Made by a program: the position numbers and the translations under genes
Part shown: positions 18,811-27,133 of the stretch, one piece after another
How the letters are laid out: the number at the start of each line of letters is the position of its first letter
Position numbering within the stretch: position 1 is the first letter of the stretch
DNA from: Pseudaeromonas sp041441555
Lineage (GTDB): Bacteria > Pseudomonadota > Gammaproteobacteria > Enterobacterales > Aeromonadaceae
Assembly (NCBI GenBank): GCA_041441555.1
Contig: JASDSW010000021.1
Coordinates: 1 to 64,000, forward strand
Length of the DNA: 64,000 bases
Reading direction: 5' to 3'
Notes under the pieces: model-generated
The model's database searches: none
Told to the model about the DNA's origin: nothing
The model's input: the letters and a program-made list of their open reading frames with translations, nothing else

Positions 18811-20706
18811 ATGCTCGAATATATCAACGCAGGATTGATCGGTTACGGCTATGCAGGCAAAACGCTGCACGCCCAACTGCTCGCCAGCACGCCCGGCATT
18901 CAACTGCGCACCATAGTCTCCCGCGATGCGGCCAAGGTGAAGGCAGACTGGCCGGAGATGCAGGTGGTCGCCCAGAGCGACGAGCTGCTGGCGGATCCGA
19001 GCATCGATCTGGTGGTGATCGCCAGCCCCAACGACACTCACTACCCCCTGGCCAAGGCCGCCCTGCTGGCCGGCAAACATGTGGTCATCGACAAACCATT
19101 CACCCTGGATAGCCGCGAGGCCCGCAGCCTGGTCAGCCTAGCCCAGGAGCACGATCTGCAACTGTCGGTCTTTCACAACCGCCGTTGGGATGCCGACTTC
19201 CTGACTCTGCAGCAACTGCTGCACAGTGGTGAGTTGGGTGAGGTCTATCATCTGGAGTCGCACTTCGATCGTTTCCGTCCCGAGGTTCGCGACCGCTGGC
19301 GTGAACAGGCCGTGCCGGGCAGCGGCCTCTGGTACGATTTGGGCGCACACCTGCTGGATCAGACGCTGCAGCTGTTCGGTCAGCCGGAAACCCTGTGGCT
19401 GGATCTGGCCCAGCAAAGACCCGGCGCCAAAACCGATGACTTCTTCCACGCCGTGCTGCAGTACGGTGCCCGTCGCGTCATCCTGCACGCCAGCACCCAG
19501 GTCGCCGCGCCGGGTGCGCGCTTCACCGTCCACGGCAGCCTGGGCAGCTATCGCAAGCAGGGACTGGATGTGCAAGAGGAGCAGCTCAAGAGCGGCACCT
19601 CGCCGCTGGATCCGCAATTTGGCTGCGATCCTCACCCTGGCCTGCTGACCACTGTCACCGCCCAGGGGCCGCGGGAGCAGAGCATCGCCAATCTGACCGG
19701 CAATTACCGCGCCTTCTATCTGCAGATGGTCGAGGCCATCCAGCGCGGTACGCCGGTACCGGTCAAGCCGGACGAAGTGGTCGGCGTCATGGAGTTGATT
19801 GAGCTGGGCCTGCGCAGCGCCCGCGAGGGGCGCCGCCTGCCGGTGGGTGCGCAACATCTCGATTCCGTCGTGCAACAGGCACCGAGCAGCGGCCCGACTC
19901 ATACCGCGCCGCTGGCCATGCCGCTGGGACAATCGGGCAGCACTGCGCGTTCCGCGCCGCGCCATCCGGATACCCCAGTGACGCGCCCACAACCGAGTCA
20001 CCCACTGGCCACCCGTCCGCTGTCGAGTGCGGCCAACGCCCCGACGCGGCCCTCGCCCCTGCCCCAGGGCACCGCCCCCATGAGCCAGAAACCGACCCCG
20101 CTCTCCTCTCCGAGCAGCCGCGAGAGCTCCGCTCGCCCCACGGTGGCTCCCGCCAATCGCCCCACCCCCAGCAACTTCCGGCACCCGACCCCGCTGGATC
20201 GGTTGCAGTTGCAAGAGGCGCGCCCTCCGCACGAGAAGAGCCAGAGCCAGCGCGAGCCGACCATCAGCCTGCCGCCGCGCACGACAACACCCAGCAGCCA
20301 GCCGATCAGCCCGGCGCCGACTGCCACCCGGTTTGAGCCCGCGCGGCCCCGCCCGTTTGCGACGCTGACCACGCAGGAGCTCTCATCCGAGCAACGCCGC
20401 TCACCATCGGTCCATTTCAGCGCCACCGAAGAGCCCCAGCCATCCCGCCAGGGTAACGAGCCAGCACCTATTCTGCCGGCATCGCTGCCGACCATCAGCG
20501 ATGCCGATGAACGCCGGGAACCCCGCTTCACCGCGCCGCCCCCCGTGGCCGAACCACCGCTGGTTCCCGGTCTGCGCTCACCGGGCCTGTATGTCGACGA
20601 GCCCCGAACACCGAGCAAGCTGCGTCCGGTACAGTTGCCCCCGCTGCGCATCGATCCAACCGGCGATCCAGATGAGGATGATTTGCCGCCCTTCAGCGCC
20701 AGCTGA
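18811..20706 (+). CDS. Gfo/Idh/MocA family oxidoreductase with long Pro/Ser-rich C-terminal tail
   Basis: A 631-residue protein in two parts. Residues 1 to about 345 form a complete NAD(P)-dependent Gfo/Idh/MocA oxidoreductase: the Rossmann motif GLIGYGYAGKT, the catalytic-lysine motif DKPFTLD and the C-terminal alpha/beta domain, like the ~345-residue YdgJ-type enzymes. Residues about 346-631 are low complexity, rich in Pro, Ser, Thr, Arg and Ala, without predicted fold, and end in an acidic patch (DPDEDDLPPF) before SAS. The start at 18811 follows GGAGG and begins at the Rossmann fold. Neighbours (ndk, pepB) are unrelated and a terminator follows, so it is a lone gene. The substrate cannot be told. 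The tail is unusual for this family. Confidence 0.85.
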   Translation: MLEYINAGLIGYGYAGKTLHAQLLASTPGIQLRTIVSRDAAKVKADWPEMQVVAQSDELLADPSIDLVVIASPNDTHYPLAKAALLAGKHVVIDKPFTLDSREARSLVSLAQEHDLQLSVFHNRRWDADFLTLQQLLHSGELGEVYHLESHFDRFRPEVRDRWREQAVPGSGLWYDLGAHLLDQTLQLFGQPETLWLDLAQQRPGAKTDDFFHAVLQYGARRVILHASTQVAAPGARFTVHGSLGSYRKQGLDVQEEQLKSGTSPLDPQFGCDPHPGLLTTVTAQGPREQSIANLTGNYRAFYLQMVEAIQRGTPVPVKPDEVVGVMELIELGLRSAREGRRLPVGAQHLDSVVQQAPSSGPTHTAPLAMPLGQSGSTARSAPRHPDTPVTRPQPSHPLATRPLSSAANAPTRPSPLPQGTAPMSQKPTPLSSPSSRESSARPTVAPANRPTPSNFRHPTPLDRLQLQEARPPHEKSQSQREPTISLPPRTTTPSSQPISPAPTATRFEPARPRPFATLTTQELSSEQRRSPSVHFSATEEPQPSRQGNEPAPILPASLPTISDADERREPRFTAPPPVAEPPLVPGLRSPGLYVDEPRTPSKLRPVQLPPLRIDPTGDPDEDDLPPFSAS

Positions 20707-20730
20707 CGCGCCGCACGGGGCCAACATCAA

Positions 20731-20764
20731 TAACAAGGGGAAGCCATGGCTTCCCCTTGTTATT
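20731..20764. terminator. Terminator after the oxidoreductase gene
   Basis: A perfect 32-base palindrome (20731-20762, arms TAACAAGGGGAAGCCA and its complement) is followed by further Ts on the plus strand. It separates this gene from the convergent aminopeptidase gene. Confidence 0.75.
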
Positions 20765-20829
20765 TTGCTTCTTGGTTGTTGTGGCCGGATCTCCGGATTG
20801 ACTCGATGCAAGGGCTTACTGCCTAACGG

Positions 20830-22131
20830 CTAGGGCTCGGCAGTTTCTTGCAACAAACACTCGGCGATGGTGGCCAGACCCAGCGCCGTCGCCCCCGGCG
20901 CCCAGAGCGGACTACCGTTGTCACTGAAGGCCGCCGCCAAATCCAGGTGCAACCACCCCTGCCCCTCACGCGGCACGAAGCGGGAGAGAAAACCCGCCGC
21001 ATTCGAGGCGCCCCCCGGGCCACCGCCCTTGATCGGTCGCGAGTTGGCCGTCTCGGCATAATAGGATGGACACTGTTGACGGTGCCAGGGGGCCAGCGGC
21101 AGTGGCCAGAACGGCTCATGCTGCGTCTCGGCATAGGCCAGAAAACGGGCCTGCAACGCCTGATCCAGCGCAAAGGTGGCGTGATAGTGGCCACCGAGCG
21201 CCATGAAAGCCGCACCGGTCAGGGTTGCCGCATCGATGATGAGCGGAGCCCCGGTTTCTCCGGCCGCCAGCAGTCCATCGGCCAGCACCAGGCGCCCTTC
21301 GGCATCGGTATTAACCACCTCGACGCTGAGACCATTCTTGTAGCGCAGGATATCGCCCAGCTTGAAGGCGTTGTCGTTGACCAGATTTTCGGCGCAGCAG
21401 AGGTAGAGTTTGACGCGTGAGTTCAGCCCTTGGCGGATGGCAAAGCCCAGCGCCCCAACCAGCAACGCCGCGCCGCCCATGTCATGTTTCATCGTCAGCA
21501 TCCCCTCGGAGCTCTTGAGGCTGTAGCCTCCGGAGTCGAAGGTGATCCCCTTGCCCACCAGACAAGCCGCCACCGGCGCCTTGCGATCCCGCGTCGGATT
21601 GAAATCCAGCTCCAGCAGCACGGGTTGTCGGCGGCTGGCCCGACCGACGGCATGGATGCCGACCCAACCGGCCTCCAGCAAGGCATCGCCCTGCAGGATG
21701 CGATGGGTGATCTGACTGGGCGCCAGCTCGGTCAGAAAGCCGACGCTCTCCAGCGCCAACTCCAGCGGGCCCAGATCCTGAGCCGGCAGATTGGTCAGCC
21801 GCCGAACCCAGCGTGCGCAGTAGAGCCGGTGTTCCAGCGCCAGCAGCTCGGCATCGGGCGCCTCGGCCCAGCGCAGCGTGCCCTCGCTCGCCTCTCCGGC
21901 CGTTGGCATGAAGCCCTGGGCGAAGGCCCACTGCTGCTCCTTGCGCCAGCTGCCGGCCAGTTGCACGTCCCGAATGCCCAGATTGGCAATGCGCCGGGCT
22001 GCCTGCTGCAGCGCCATCAGCGCCGAATCATCCGGCAGGTGGATCTGCCAGCCGTGCCCGGTATGGCTCAGCAGATTGCCGAGCCCCCAGTCGGCCGGGG
22101 CGGCCTGGCGACTCAGGTGCACCTGCATCAT
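20830..22131 (-). CDS. Second PepB-like M17 leucyl aminopeptidase
   Basis: A 433-residue M17 metallo-aminopeptidase, paralogous to the PepB encoded just upstream. All metal-binding and catalytic signatures remain: VGKGITFDSGGYSLK, MKHDMGGAA and NTDAEGRLVLADG, so it is probably active. The N-terminal domain is more divergent. The start is ATG at 22131 or the adjacent ATG at 22128; its first bases overlap the pepB stop codon, with GAGGTG as ribosome site, so translation is coupled to pepB. E. coli has only one gene here. Peptide turnover is the likely role; the reason for two copies is unknown. Confidence 0.88.
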   Translation of the reverse strand: MMQVHLSRQAAPADWGLGNLLSHTGHGWQIHLPDDSALMALQQAARRIANLGIRDVQLAGSWRKEQQWAFAQGFMPTAGEASEGTLRWAEAPDAELLALEHRLYCARWVRRLTNLPAQDLGPLELALESVGFLTELAPSQITHRILQGDALLEAGWVGIHAVGRASRRQPVLLELDFNPTRDRKAPVAACLVGKGITFDSGGYSLKSSEGMLTMKHDMGGAALLVGALGFAIRQGLNSRVKLYLCCAENLVNDNAFKLGDILRYKNGLSVEVVNTDAEGRLVLADGLLAAGETGAPLIIDAATLTGAAFMALGGHYHATFALDQALQARFLAYAETQHEPFWPLPLAPWHRQQCPSYYAETANSRPIKGGGPGGASNAAGFLSRFVPREGQGWLHLDLAAAFSDNGSPLWAPGATALGLATIAECLLQETAEP

Positions 22132-23423
22132 GCACACACCTCATGCAACCAACGCGCAATCAGGCGCACCCCATGCCCCTTGGCTCCTGGCGCCCACAGG
22201 TCGTTGCCATTCTTCTGGTAGGAGGCAGCCAGATCCAGGTGCACCCAGTTGATCGACGGAGCCACAAAGCGCGACAGGAAGGCGGCCGCCGTGGTAGCTC
22301 CCGCCGTCCCTTCGGCCATCGCCACGTTGCCCAACTCGGCAAAACTTGAGCTCAGCTGCCCCAGATGCCAGCTCTCCAGGGGCAGAGGCCAAGCCTTCTC
22401 GTTGACCTCCCGGGCCCACTGGCACAGCTGCCAGGAGCGGGACTCATCCAGACTCAACACCGCGTGGTAATCGCGCCCCAGCGCCACCTTGGCGGCGCCG
22501 GTCAGAGTGGCGGCATCGAGTATGTTATTGGTGCCGGTTTCGGCGGCACAGAGCAGACCATCGGCCAGCACCAGACGCCCCTCGGCATCGGTGTTGAGGA
22601 TCTCGACGCTGGCGCCGTTGCGATAGGTCAGGATGTCGCCCAGCTTGAAGGCATGCCCGCTCACCAGGTTCTCGGCGCAGCAGAGGAACAGCTTGACCCG
22701 TGCCTTGAGCCCCTGGCGGATCGCCAGCGCCAGGGCCCCACTGACCATGGCGGCCCCGCCCATGTCCGACTTCATCGGCAGCATGTTATCCGACCCCTTG
22801 ATGCTGTAGCCCCCCGAGTCGAAGGTGATCCCCTTGCCCACCAGGCAGGCCGCCACCGGCGTCTGCGGATCGCCACTGGGGTTGTAATCGAGCATCAACA
22901 GGGCGGGCACCCGCTCGCTGCCACGGCCGACCTGATAGGTGCCGATATGCCCCAACTCCTTAAGGGTCTCACCGCTGATGATGTCGAAGCTGACATGTTC
23001 CGGAGCCTGCTGGCCAATGAAGCCTGCAGCCTGCTCGGCCAGACTCTGCGGATAGAGATCGTCGGGGGCGGCATTGGTGATCTGCCGGACCCAGCGCGTC
23101 ACCTCCAGCAGCGCGTCGAGTCGTCCCTGCTCGGCGGCTGGCACATCCCCCAGATAGAGACTCTGCCCGGCCCGCGGGTTGTAGAAGCCCTGATAGAAGG
23201 CGTAGCGGCGCTCCAGATCCCAGTCGCTGCCGACCAGCGCCGCCTGCTTGATCCCCTGACTATCCAGGCGCCGCCCGGCCCGCTGGATGATACGCAGACA
23301 CTCGGCATCGTCACCGCTCAAGTGAATGGCCGCCCCCCCTTGATTGAAACTCAGAAACGCCTTGTCGCCCCATTGGGCTTCGGCGGCATGATCGGTAAGC
23401 AGGACTTTCATGATGGCGGACAT
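22128..23423 (-). CDS. pepB: Peptidase B (M17 leucyl aminopeptidase)
   Basis: A 431-residue cytosolic aminopeptidase that removes N-terminal residues from peptides with two metal ions. Signatures are LVGKGITFDSGGYSIKG, MKSDMGGAAMVSG and NTDAEGRLVLADGLL. It matches E. coli PepB in length and in its place after the isc operon. The ATG at 23423 (MSAIMKVLL) corresponds to the E. coli start; an inner ATG at 23411 is possible. A longer upstream start was rejected because it lies inside the terminator that follows fdx. Confidence 0.93.
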   Translation of the reverse strand: MSAIMKVLLTDHAAEAQWGDKAFLSFNQGGAAIHLSGDDAECLRIIQRAGRRLDSQGIKQAALVGSDWDLERRYAFYQGFYNPRAGQSLYLGDVPAAEQGRLDALLEVTRWVRQITNAAPDDLYPQSLAEQAAGFIGQQAPEHVSFDIISGETLKELGHIGTYQVGRGSERVPALLMLDYNPSGDPQTPVAACLVGKGITFDSGGYSIKGSDNMLPMKSDMGGAAMVSGALALAIRQGLKARVKLFLCCAENLVSGHAFKLGDILTYRNGASVEILNTDAEGRLVLADGLLCAAETGTNNILDAATLTGAAKVALGRDYHAVLSLDESRSWQLCQWAREVNEKAWPLPLESWHLGQLSSSFAELGNVAMAEGTAGATTAAAFLSRFVAPSINWVHLDLAASYQKNGNDLWAPGAKGHGVRLIARWLHEVCA

Positions 23424-23461
23424 AGCGGCAGCAATCCTTGTTAACAGTTGAAAATGAATGC

Positions 23462-23493
23462 AAAAAGGCCACACCGGTGCGGCATGGCCTTTA
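23462..23493 (-). terminator. Terminator between fdx and pepB
   Basis: Leftward, AAAGGCCA pairs with TGGCCTTT around a loop that can itself fold, and is followed by TTTTTG. This would end or attenuate the isc transcript before pepB. Confidence 0.7.
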
Positions 23494-23565
23494 ATTTAGG
23501 CGTCTTTAGGCAGTCAGACCAGCACAATTGCCGACGACTGGCGATGGATCGCGCCACCACCTCGG

Positions 23566-23904
23566 CTAGTGGCGCTCCGAGGCCAGGTTGACCGTGTACT
23601 TGGGAATATCAACCACCAGATCGGCATCGGCCACCCGGGCCTGACAGCTGAGGCGGGATTCCGGCTCCAGTCCCCAGGCCTTGTCCAGCATGTCATCTTC
23701 CAGCTCGTCGCTGGGCTCGAGCGAGTCAAACCCTTCGCGCACGATGCAGTGGCAGGTGGTGCAGGCACAGGACTTTTCGCAGGCGTGTTCGATCTCGATA
23801 TGGTTGCGCAGCGCCACATCGAGGATGGTCTCGCCGCTGGCGGCATCGACCACCATTCCCTCGGGGCAGAGCGTCTCGTGGGGCAGGAAAATGATCTTCG
23901 GCAT
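23566..23904 (-). CDS. fdx: ISC-type [2Fe-2S] ferredoxin
   Basis: A 112-residue adrenodoxin-type ferredoxin that supplies electrons for iron-sulfur cluster assembly. Cluster ligands are Cys42, Cys48 and Cys51 in CEKSCACTTC and Cys87 in RLSCQA. It follows hscA with a one-base gap. No iscX follows it, unlike E. coli. Confidence 0.96.
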   Translation of the reverse strand: MPKIIFLPHETLCPEGMVVDAASGETILDVALRNHIEIEHACEKSCACTTCHCIVREGFDSLEPSDELEDDMLDKAWGLEPESRLSCQARVADADLVVDIPKYTVNLASERH

Positions 23905-23905
23905 C

Positions 23906-25753
23906 TTACACCTCGTCTATCTGATGCCCTTGCAGGGCTTGGCGAATGGAAGCATCCATCCGGCGGGCGGCGAATTCGGCGGTGGCGTGGTCCACCTCGG
24001 CGATAGCGGCCGTGATGGCCTGGGCGTCGCGCCCCTCACGGCAGATTTGCAGCCGGTGCAAGGCAGTCTCGATGACGGCCCGATCGGCTCGCTCCAGCAG
24101 CACATCCCCATCGGCGCGCAGGGCCTGTTGCACGCTCTCGAGCACGCGATCGGCCTCCACCTGCTGCTCGGCCAGCATCCGGGCCTGGATATCCTGCTCG
24201 GCAAACTGCATGGAATCCCGCAACATGCGGGCGATTTCCTCCTCCTGCAAGCCATAGGAGGGTTTCACCTCGATGGCCGCCTGCACGCCGGAGCTCTTCT
24301 CCAACGCGCTGACCGAGAGCAAGCCATCGGCATCGACCTGGAAGGTGACGCGGATATGGGCTGCGCCGGCCGCCAGCGGCGGTATGCCGCGAAGCGTAAA
24401 GCGTGCCAGCGAACGGCAATCGGTCACCAGCTCGCGCTCTCCTTGCACCACATGAATGGCCATCGCCGTCTGACCATCCTTGAAGGTGGTGAACTCCTGG
24501 GCGCGTGCCACCGGAATGGTGGTGTTGCGCGGGATGATCTTCTCGACCAGGCCGCCCATGGTCTCCAGCCCCAGCGAGAGCGGAATGACATCCAGCAGCA
24601 GCATCTGCGAGTCCGGCTTGTTGCCCACCAGCACATCGGCCTGGATGGCGGCACCGATGGCCACCACCTGGTCCGGATCGATACTGGTAAGCGGCGGGCG
24701 ACCGAAGAAGTCACCCACCCGTTGCCGCACCAGCGGCACCCGGGTCGAACCACCCACCATCACCACCTGCAACACCTCGTCGGCCGTCACCTGGGCATCC
24801 TTGAGCGCCCGGCGGCAGGCCTGCAGCGTCTTCTTGACCAGCGGCTCAATCAGCCCCTCGAACAGCTCACGGCTGACGGTACCCTGCCAGCCGAGAAACT
24901 CGGCGCTCACCACCGGCGCATCGGTCAGTTGTTGCTTGATGGTACAGGCCAGATCCAGCAGTTGGCGCTGCTGTTGGGCCGTGAGCGGCGTGGATGGTGC
25001 CGCTTGGGCCAATAACCAGTCGGCCAGCTGATGGTCAAAATCGTCGCCACCGAGTGCCGAGTCGCCGCCGGTGGCCAGCACCTCGAACACACCGCGATGC
25101 AGACGCAGAATGGAGATATCGAAGGTACCACCGCCCAGATCATAGACAGCGATGAGCCCCTCCTGCCCCGAATCCAACCCGTAGGCCACGGCGGCGGCCG
25201 TCGGCTCGTTGAGCAGACGCAGCACATGCAACCCGGCCAGACGGGCGGCATCCTTGGTGGCTTGGCGCTGGGCATCGTTGAAGTAGGCCGGAACCGTGAT
25301 GACCACGCCATCGAGCTCGGCCCCCAGGGAATGGCTGGCTCGAGCCGCCAGAGCCTTGAGGATCTCGGCCGACACCTGAACCGGATTCACCGCCCCCTGC
25401 ACGGTTTCAATCTGTGCCATGCCACTGGCACTGGCGCTGAGCTGATAGGGCAGACGCGCCATGCTGACATCACCGGCCGCCTTGCCCATCCACCGCTTGA
25501 TGGAAGAGAGGGTATTGCGTGGATCCAAAGCCGCCTCTTGCCGGGCCTCATAGCCGACGCGCACCCCATCGCGCTGGTAGTGCACCACGGAGGGCAACAG
25601 ATGGCGCCCTTGCTCATCGGCCAGGGTCTCGGCGCTGGCGCTACGCACCACGGCGACCAGCGAGTTGGTGGTACCCAGATCGATGCCCACCGCCCACTTG
25701 TGCTGGTGTGGTGCGGCGCTGAGCCCGGGTTCGGCAATGTGTAATAAGGCCAT
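23906..25753 (-). CDS. hscA: Fe-S protein maturation chaperone HscA (Hsp70 family)
   Basis: A 615-residue specialised Hsp70 that works with HscB to release clusters from IscU. The ATPase domain has VGIDLGTTNSLVA, the phosphate-binding YDLGGGTFDIS and VGGSTRVPLV; the substrate domain begins near residue 390 (DVIPLSLGLETMGG). The length matches E. coli HscA (616). It starts six bases after hscB and ends one base before fdx. Confidence 0.97.
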   Translation of the reverse strand: MALLHIAEPGLSAAPHQHKWAVGIDLGTTNSLVAVVRSASAETLADEQGRHLLPSVVHYQRDGVRVGYEARQEAALDPRNTLSSIKRWMGKAAGDVSMARLPYQLSASASGMAQIETVQGAVNPVQVSAEILKALAARASHSLGAELDGVVITVPAYFNDAQRQATKDAARLAGLHVLRLLNEPTAAAVAYGLDSGQEGLIAVYDLGGGTFDISILRLHRGVFEVLATGGDSALGGDDFDHQLADWLLAQAAPSTPLTAQQQRQLLDLACTIKQQLTDAPVVSAEFLGWQGTVSRELFEGLIEPLVKKTLQACRRALKDAQVTADEVLQVVMVGGSTRVPLVRQRVGDFFGRPPLTSIDPDQVVAIGAAIQADVLVGNKPDSQMLLLDVIPLSLGLETMGGLVEKIIPRNTTIPVARAQEFTTFKDGQTAMAIHVVQGERELVTDCRSLARFTLRGIPPLAAGAAHIRVTFQVDADGLLSVSALEKSSGVQAAIEVKPSYGLQEEEIARMLRDSMQFAEQDIQARMLAEQQVEADRVLESVQQALRADGDVLLERADRAVIETALHRLQICREGRDAQAITAAIAEVDHATAEFAARRMDASIRQALQGHQIDEV

Positions 25754-25759
25754 GAGCGA

Positions 25760-26278
25760 TTACAGATCCATCAAAGAGTCTTCAAGGCGGCTCAGCTCGT
25801 CACGCAACTTGCGGACAAACTTGAGCTTGCGGATAGCGTCGGCGGCGAGCGGCAGTTCAACCGTCGCCAGCGCCTGTTGCAGCGACTGCATCAGGCGATT
25901 GTACTCACTGCTGATCCGTTGTTCGAACACCGGAATTTGCGCCTCCGGATCGGCGGCCTCGCGCAGCGCTTCGAGCTCTTCGCGCCAGCTCAGCTGTTGC
26001 ATCAAAAACTCCGGATCCTGCAGGGTCTGCTGCTCTCCGCGAATATCCAGCCCCTGCAGCATCAGCAGGTACTCGGCGCGGGAGAGCGGATCCTTGAGGG
26101 TTTGGTAGGCGGCATTGACATCGCTGGCCTGTTGCAGGGCCTGCAACCGTTCGGCATCACTGGCCGCGGCGTAACGATCGGGGTGGTATTGCTGCTGCAA
26201 CTGACGGTACTGGACCGCCAGTTGACTGGCGTCCAGAACAAAGGATGGGGCAAGGTGAAACAGCTCGAAATAGTTCAC
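25760..26278 (-). CDS. hscB: Fe-S cluster co-chaperone HscB
   Basis: A 172-residue J-domain protein. The J domain (residues 1-75) holds the HPD motif at residues 32-34, which stimulates the HscA ATPase, and a C-terminal helical domain (about 85-170) binds IscU. It lies between iscA and hscA in the isc operon, with a 92-base gap after iscA. Confidence 0.95.
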   Translation of the reverse strand: MNYFELFHLAPSFVLDASQLAVQYRQLQQQYHPDRYAAASDAERLQALQQASDVNAAYQTLKDPLSRAEYLLMLQGLDIRGEQQTLQDPEFLMQQLSWREELEALREAADPEAQIPVFEQRISSEYNRLMQSLQQALATVELPLAADAIRKLKFVRKLRDELSRLEDSLMDL

Positions 26279-26370
26279 TAGGCACTCTCAACTCGGGGCG
26301 GACGGGGCAACAGGGAGCAAACGCTGCATCGGGCGCGAATCGCGGCCGGTGAGCGATGACCGGCCGCCAC

Positions 26371-26694
26371 TCAGACGGTGAAGCTCTCGCCGCAACCGCA
26401 CTCCCCTTTCTTATTCGGGTTGTTGAATTTGAAGCCTTCGTTCAACCCTTCCTTGACGAAGTCCAGCTCGGTGCCATCCAGATAGATGAGGCTCTTGCTG
26501 TCAACGATGATGTTGACCCCATGGATGTCGAAGACCTGATCTTCCGGCTGGATCTCGTCGACAAACTCCAGCACATAGGCCATGCCCGAGCACCCGGAAG
26601 TCTTGACGCCCAGGCGCAAACCCACACCCTTGCCTCGGCTTTGCAGAAACTTCTTGACCCGCTCGGTTGCGGCTTCTGTCATGGTTACAGCCAT
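26371..26694 (-). CDS. iscA: Iron-sulfur cluster assembly protein IscA
   Basis: A 107-residue A-type carrier protein with the three conserved cysteines, one in SGCSGMAY near residue 35 and the C-terminal CGCGESF pair. It passes clusters to target proteins. Positioned between iscU and hscB as in E. coli. Confidence 0.96.
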   Translation of the reverse strand: MAVTMTEAATERVKKFLQSRGKGVGLRLGVKTSGCSGMAYVLEFVDEIQPEDQVFDIHGVNIIVDSKSLIYLDGTELDFVKEGLNEGFKFNNPNKKGECGCGESFTV

Positions 26695-26715
26695 CTTGCT
26701 TCACCTTCTAACGGA

Positions 26716-27102
26716 TTACTCGAGACCTTTCTTCTTCTTGTAGTCGGCAATCGCCGCCTTGATCGCATCTTCGGCCAGGATCGAACAGTGGATCTTGACC
26801 GGCGGCAGCGCCAGCTCCTCGGCAATCTCGGTATTCTTGATCGCCTGAGCCTGTTCGAGCGTCTTGCCCTTGACCCATTCGGTCACCAACGAGCTGGACG
26901 CAATCGCCGAACCACAGCCATAGGTCTTGAACTTGGCGTCTTCGATGACGCCGGCTTCGTTGACCTTCAACTGCAACTTCATGACATCCCCGCAGGCGGG
27001 GGCGCCGACCATACCGGTCGCCACGTTGGGGTCATCCTTATCGAAGGAGCCAACGTTACGTGGGTTTTCATAATGGTCAATGACTTTTTCGCTGTATGCC
27101 AT
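26716..27102 (-). CDS. iscU: Iron-sulfur cluster scaffold protein IscU
   Basis: A 128-residue scaffold on which [2Fe-2S] clusters are built. Ligands Cys37, Asp39 (PACGD), Cys63 (YGCGSA) and the last cysteine near 106 (KIHCSILAED), plus the HscA-binding LPPVK motif, are all present. Confidence 0.97.
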   Translation of the reverse strand: MAYSEKVIDHYENPRNVGSFDKDDPNVATGMVGAPACGDVMKLQLKVNEAGVIEDAKFKTYGCGSAIASSSLVTEWVKGKTLEQAQAIKNTEIAEELALPPVKIHCSILAEDAIKAAIADYKKKKGLE

Positions 27103-27133
27103 GTCGGCCTCCTACTCACTACATTCCGACGAC

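Noticed and set aside
19138..20232. 364-residue frame antisense to the oxidoreductase gene
   Set aside because: The plus-strand frame has a ribosome site and a clear Rossmann domain; the antisense frame is Arg/Ala/Gln-rich and unlike a protein family.
22365..23444. 359-residue frame antisense to pepB
   Set aside because: A shadow of pepB, with no domain seen.
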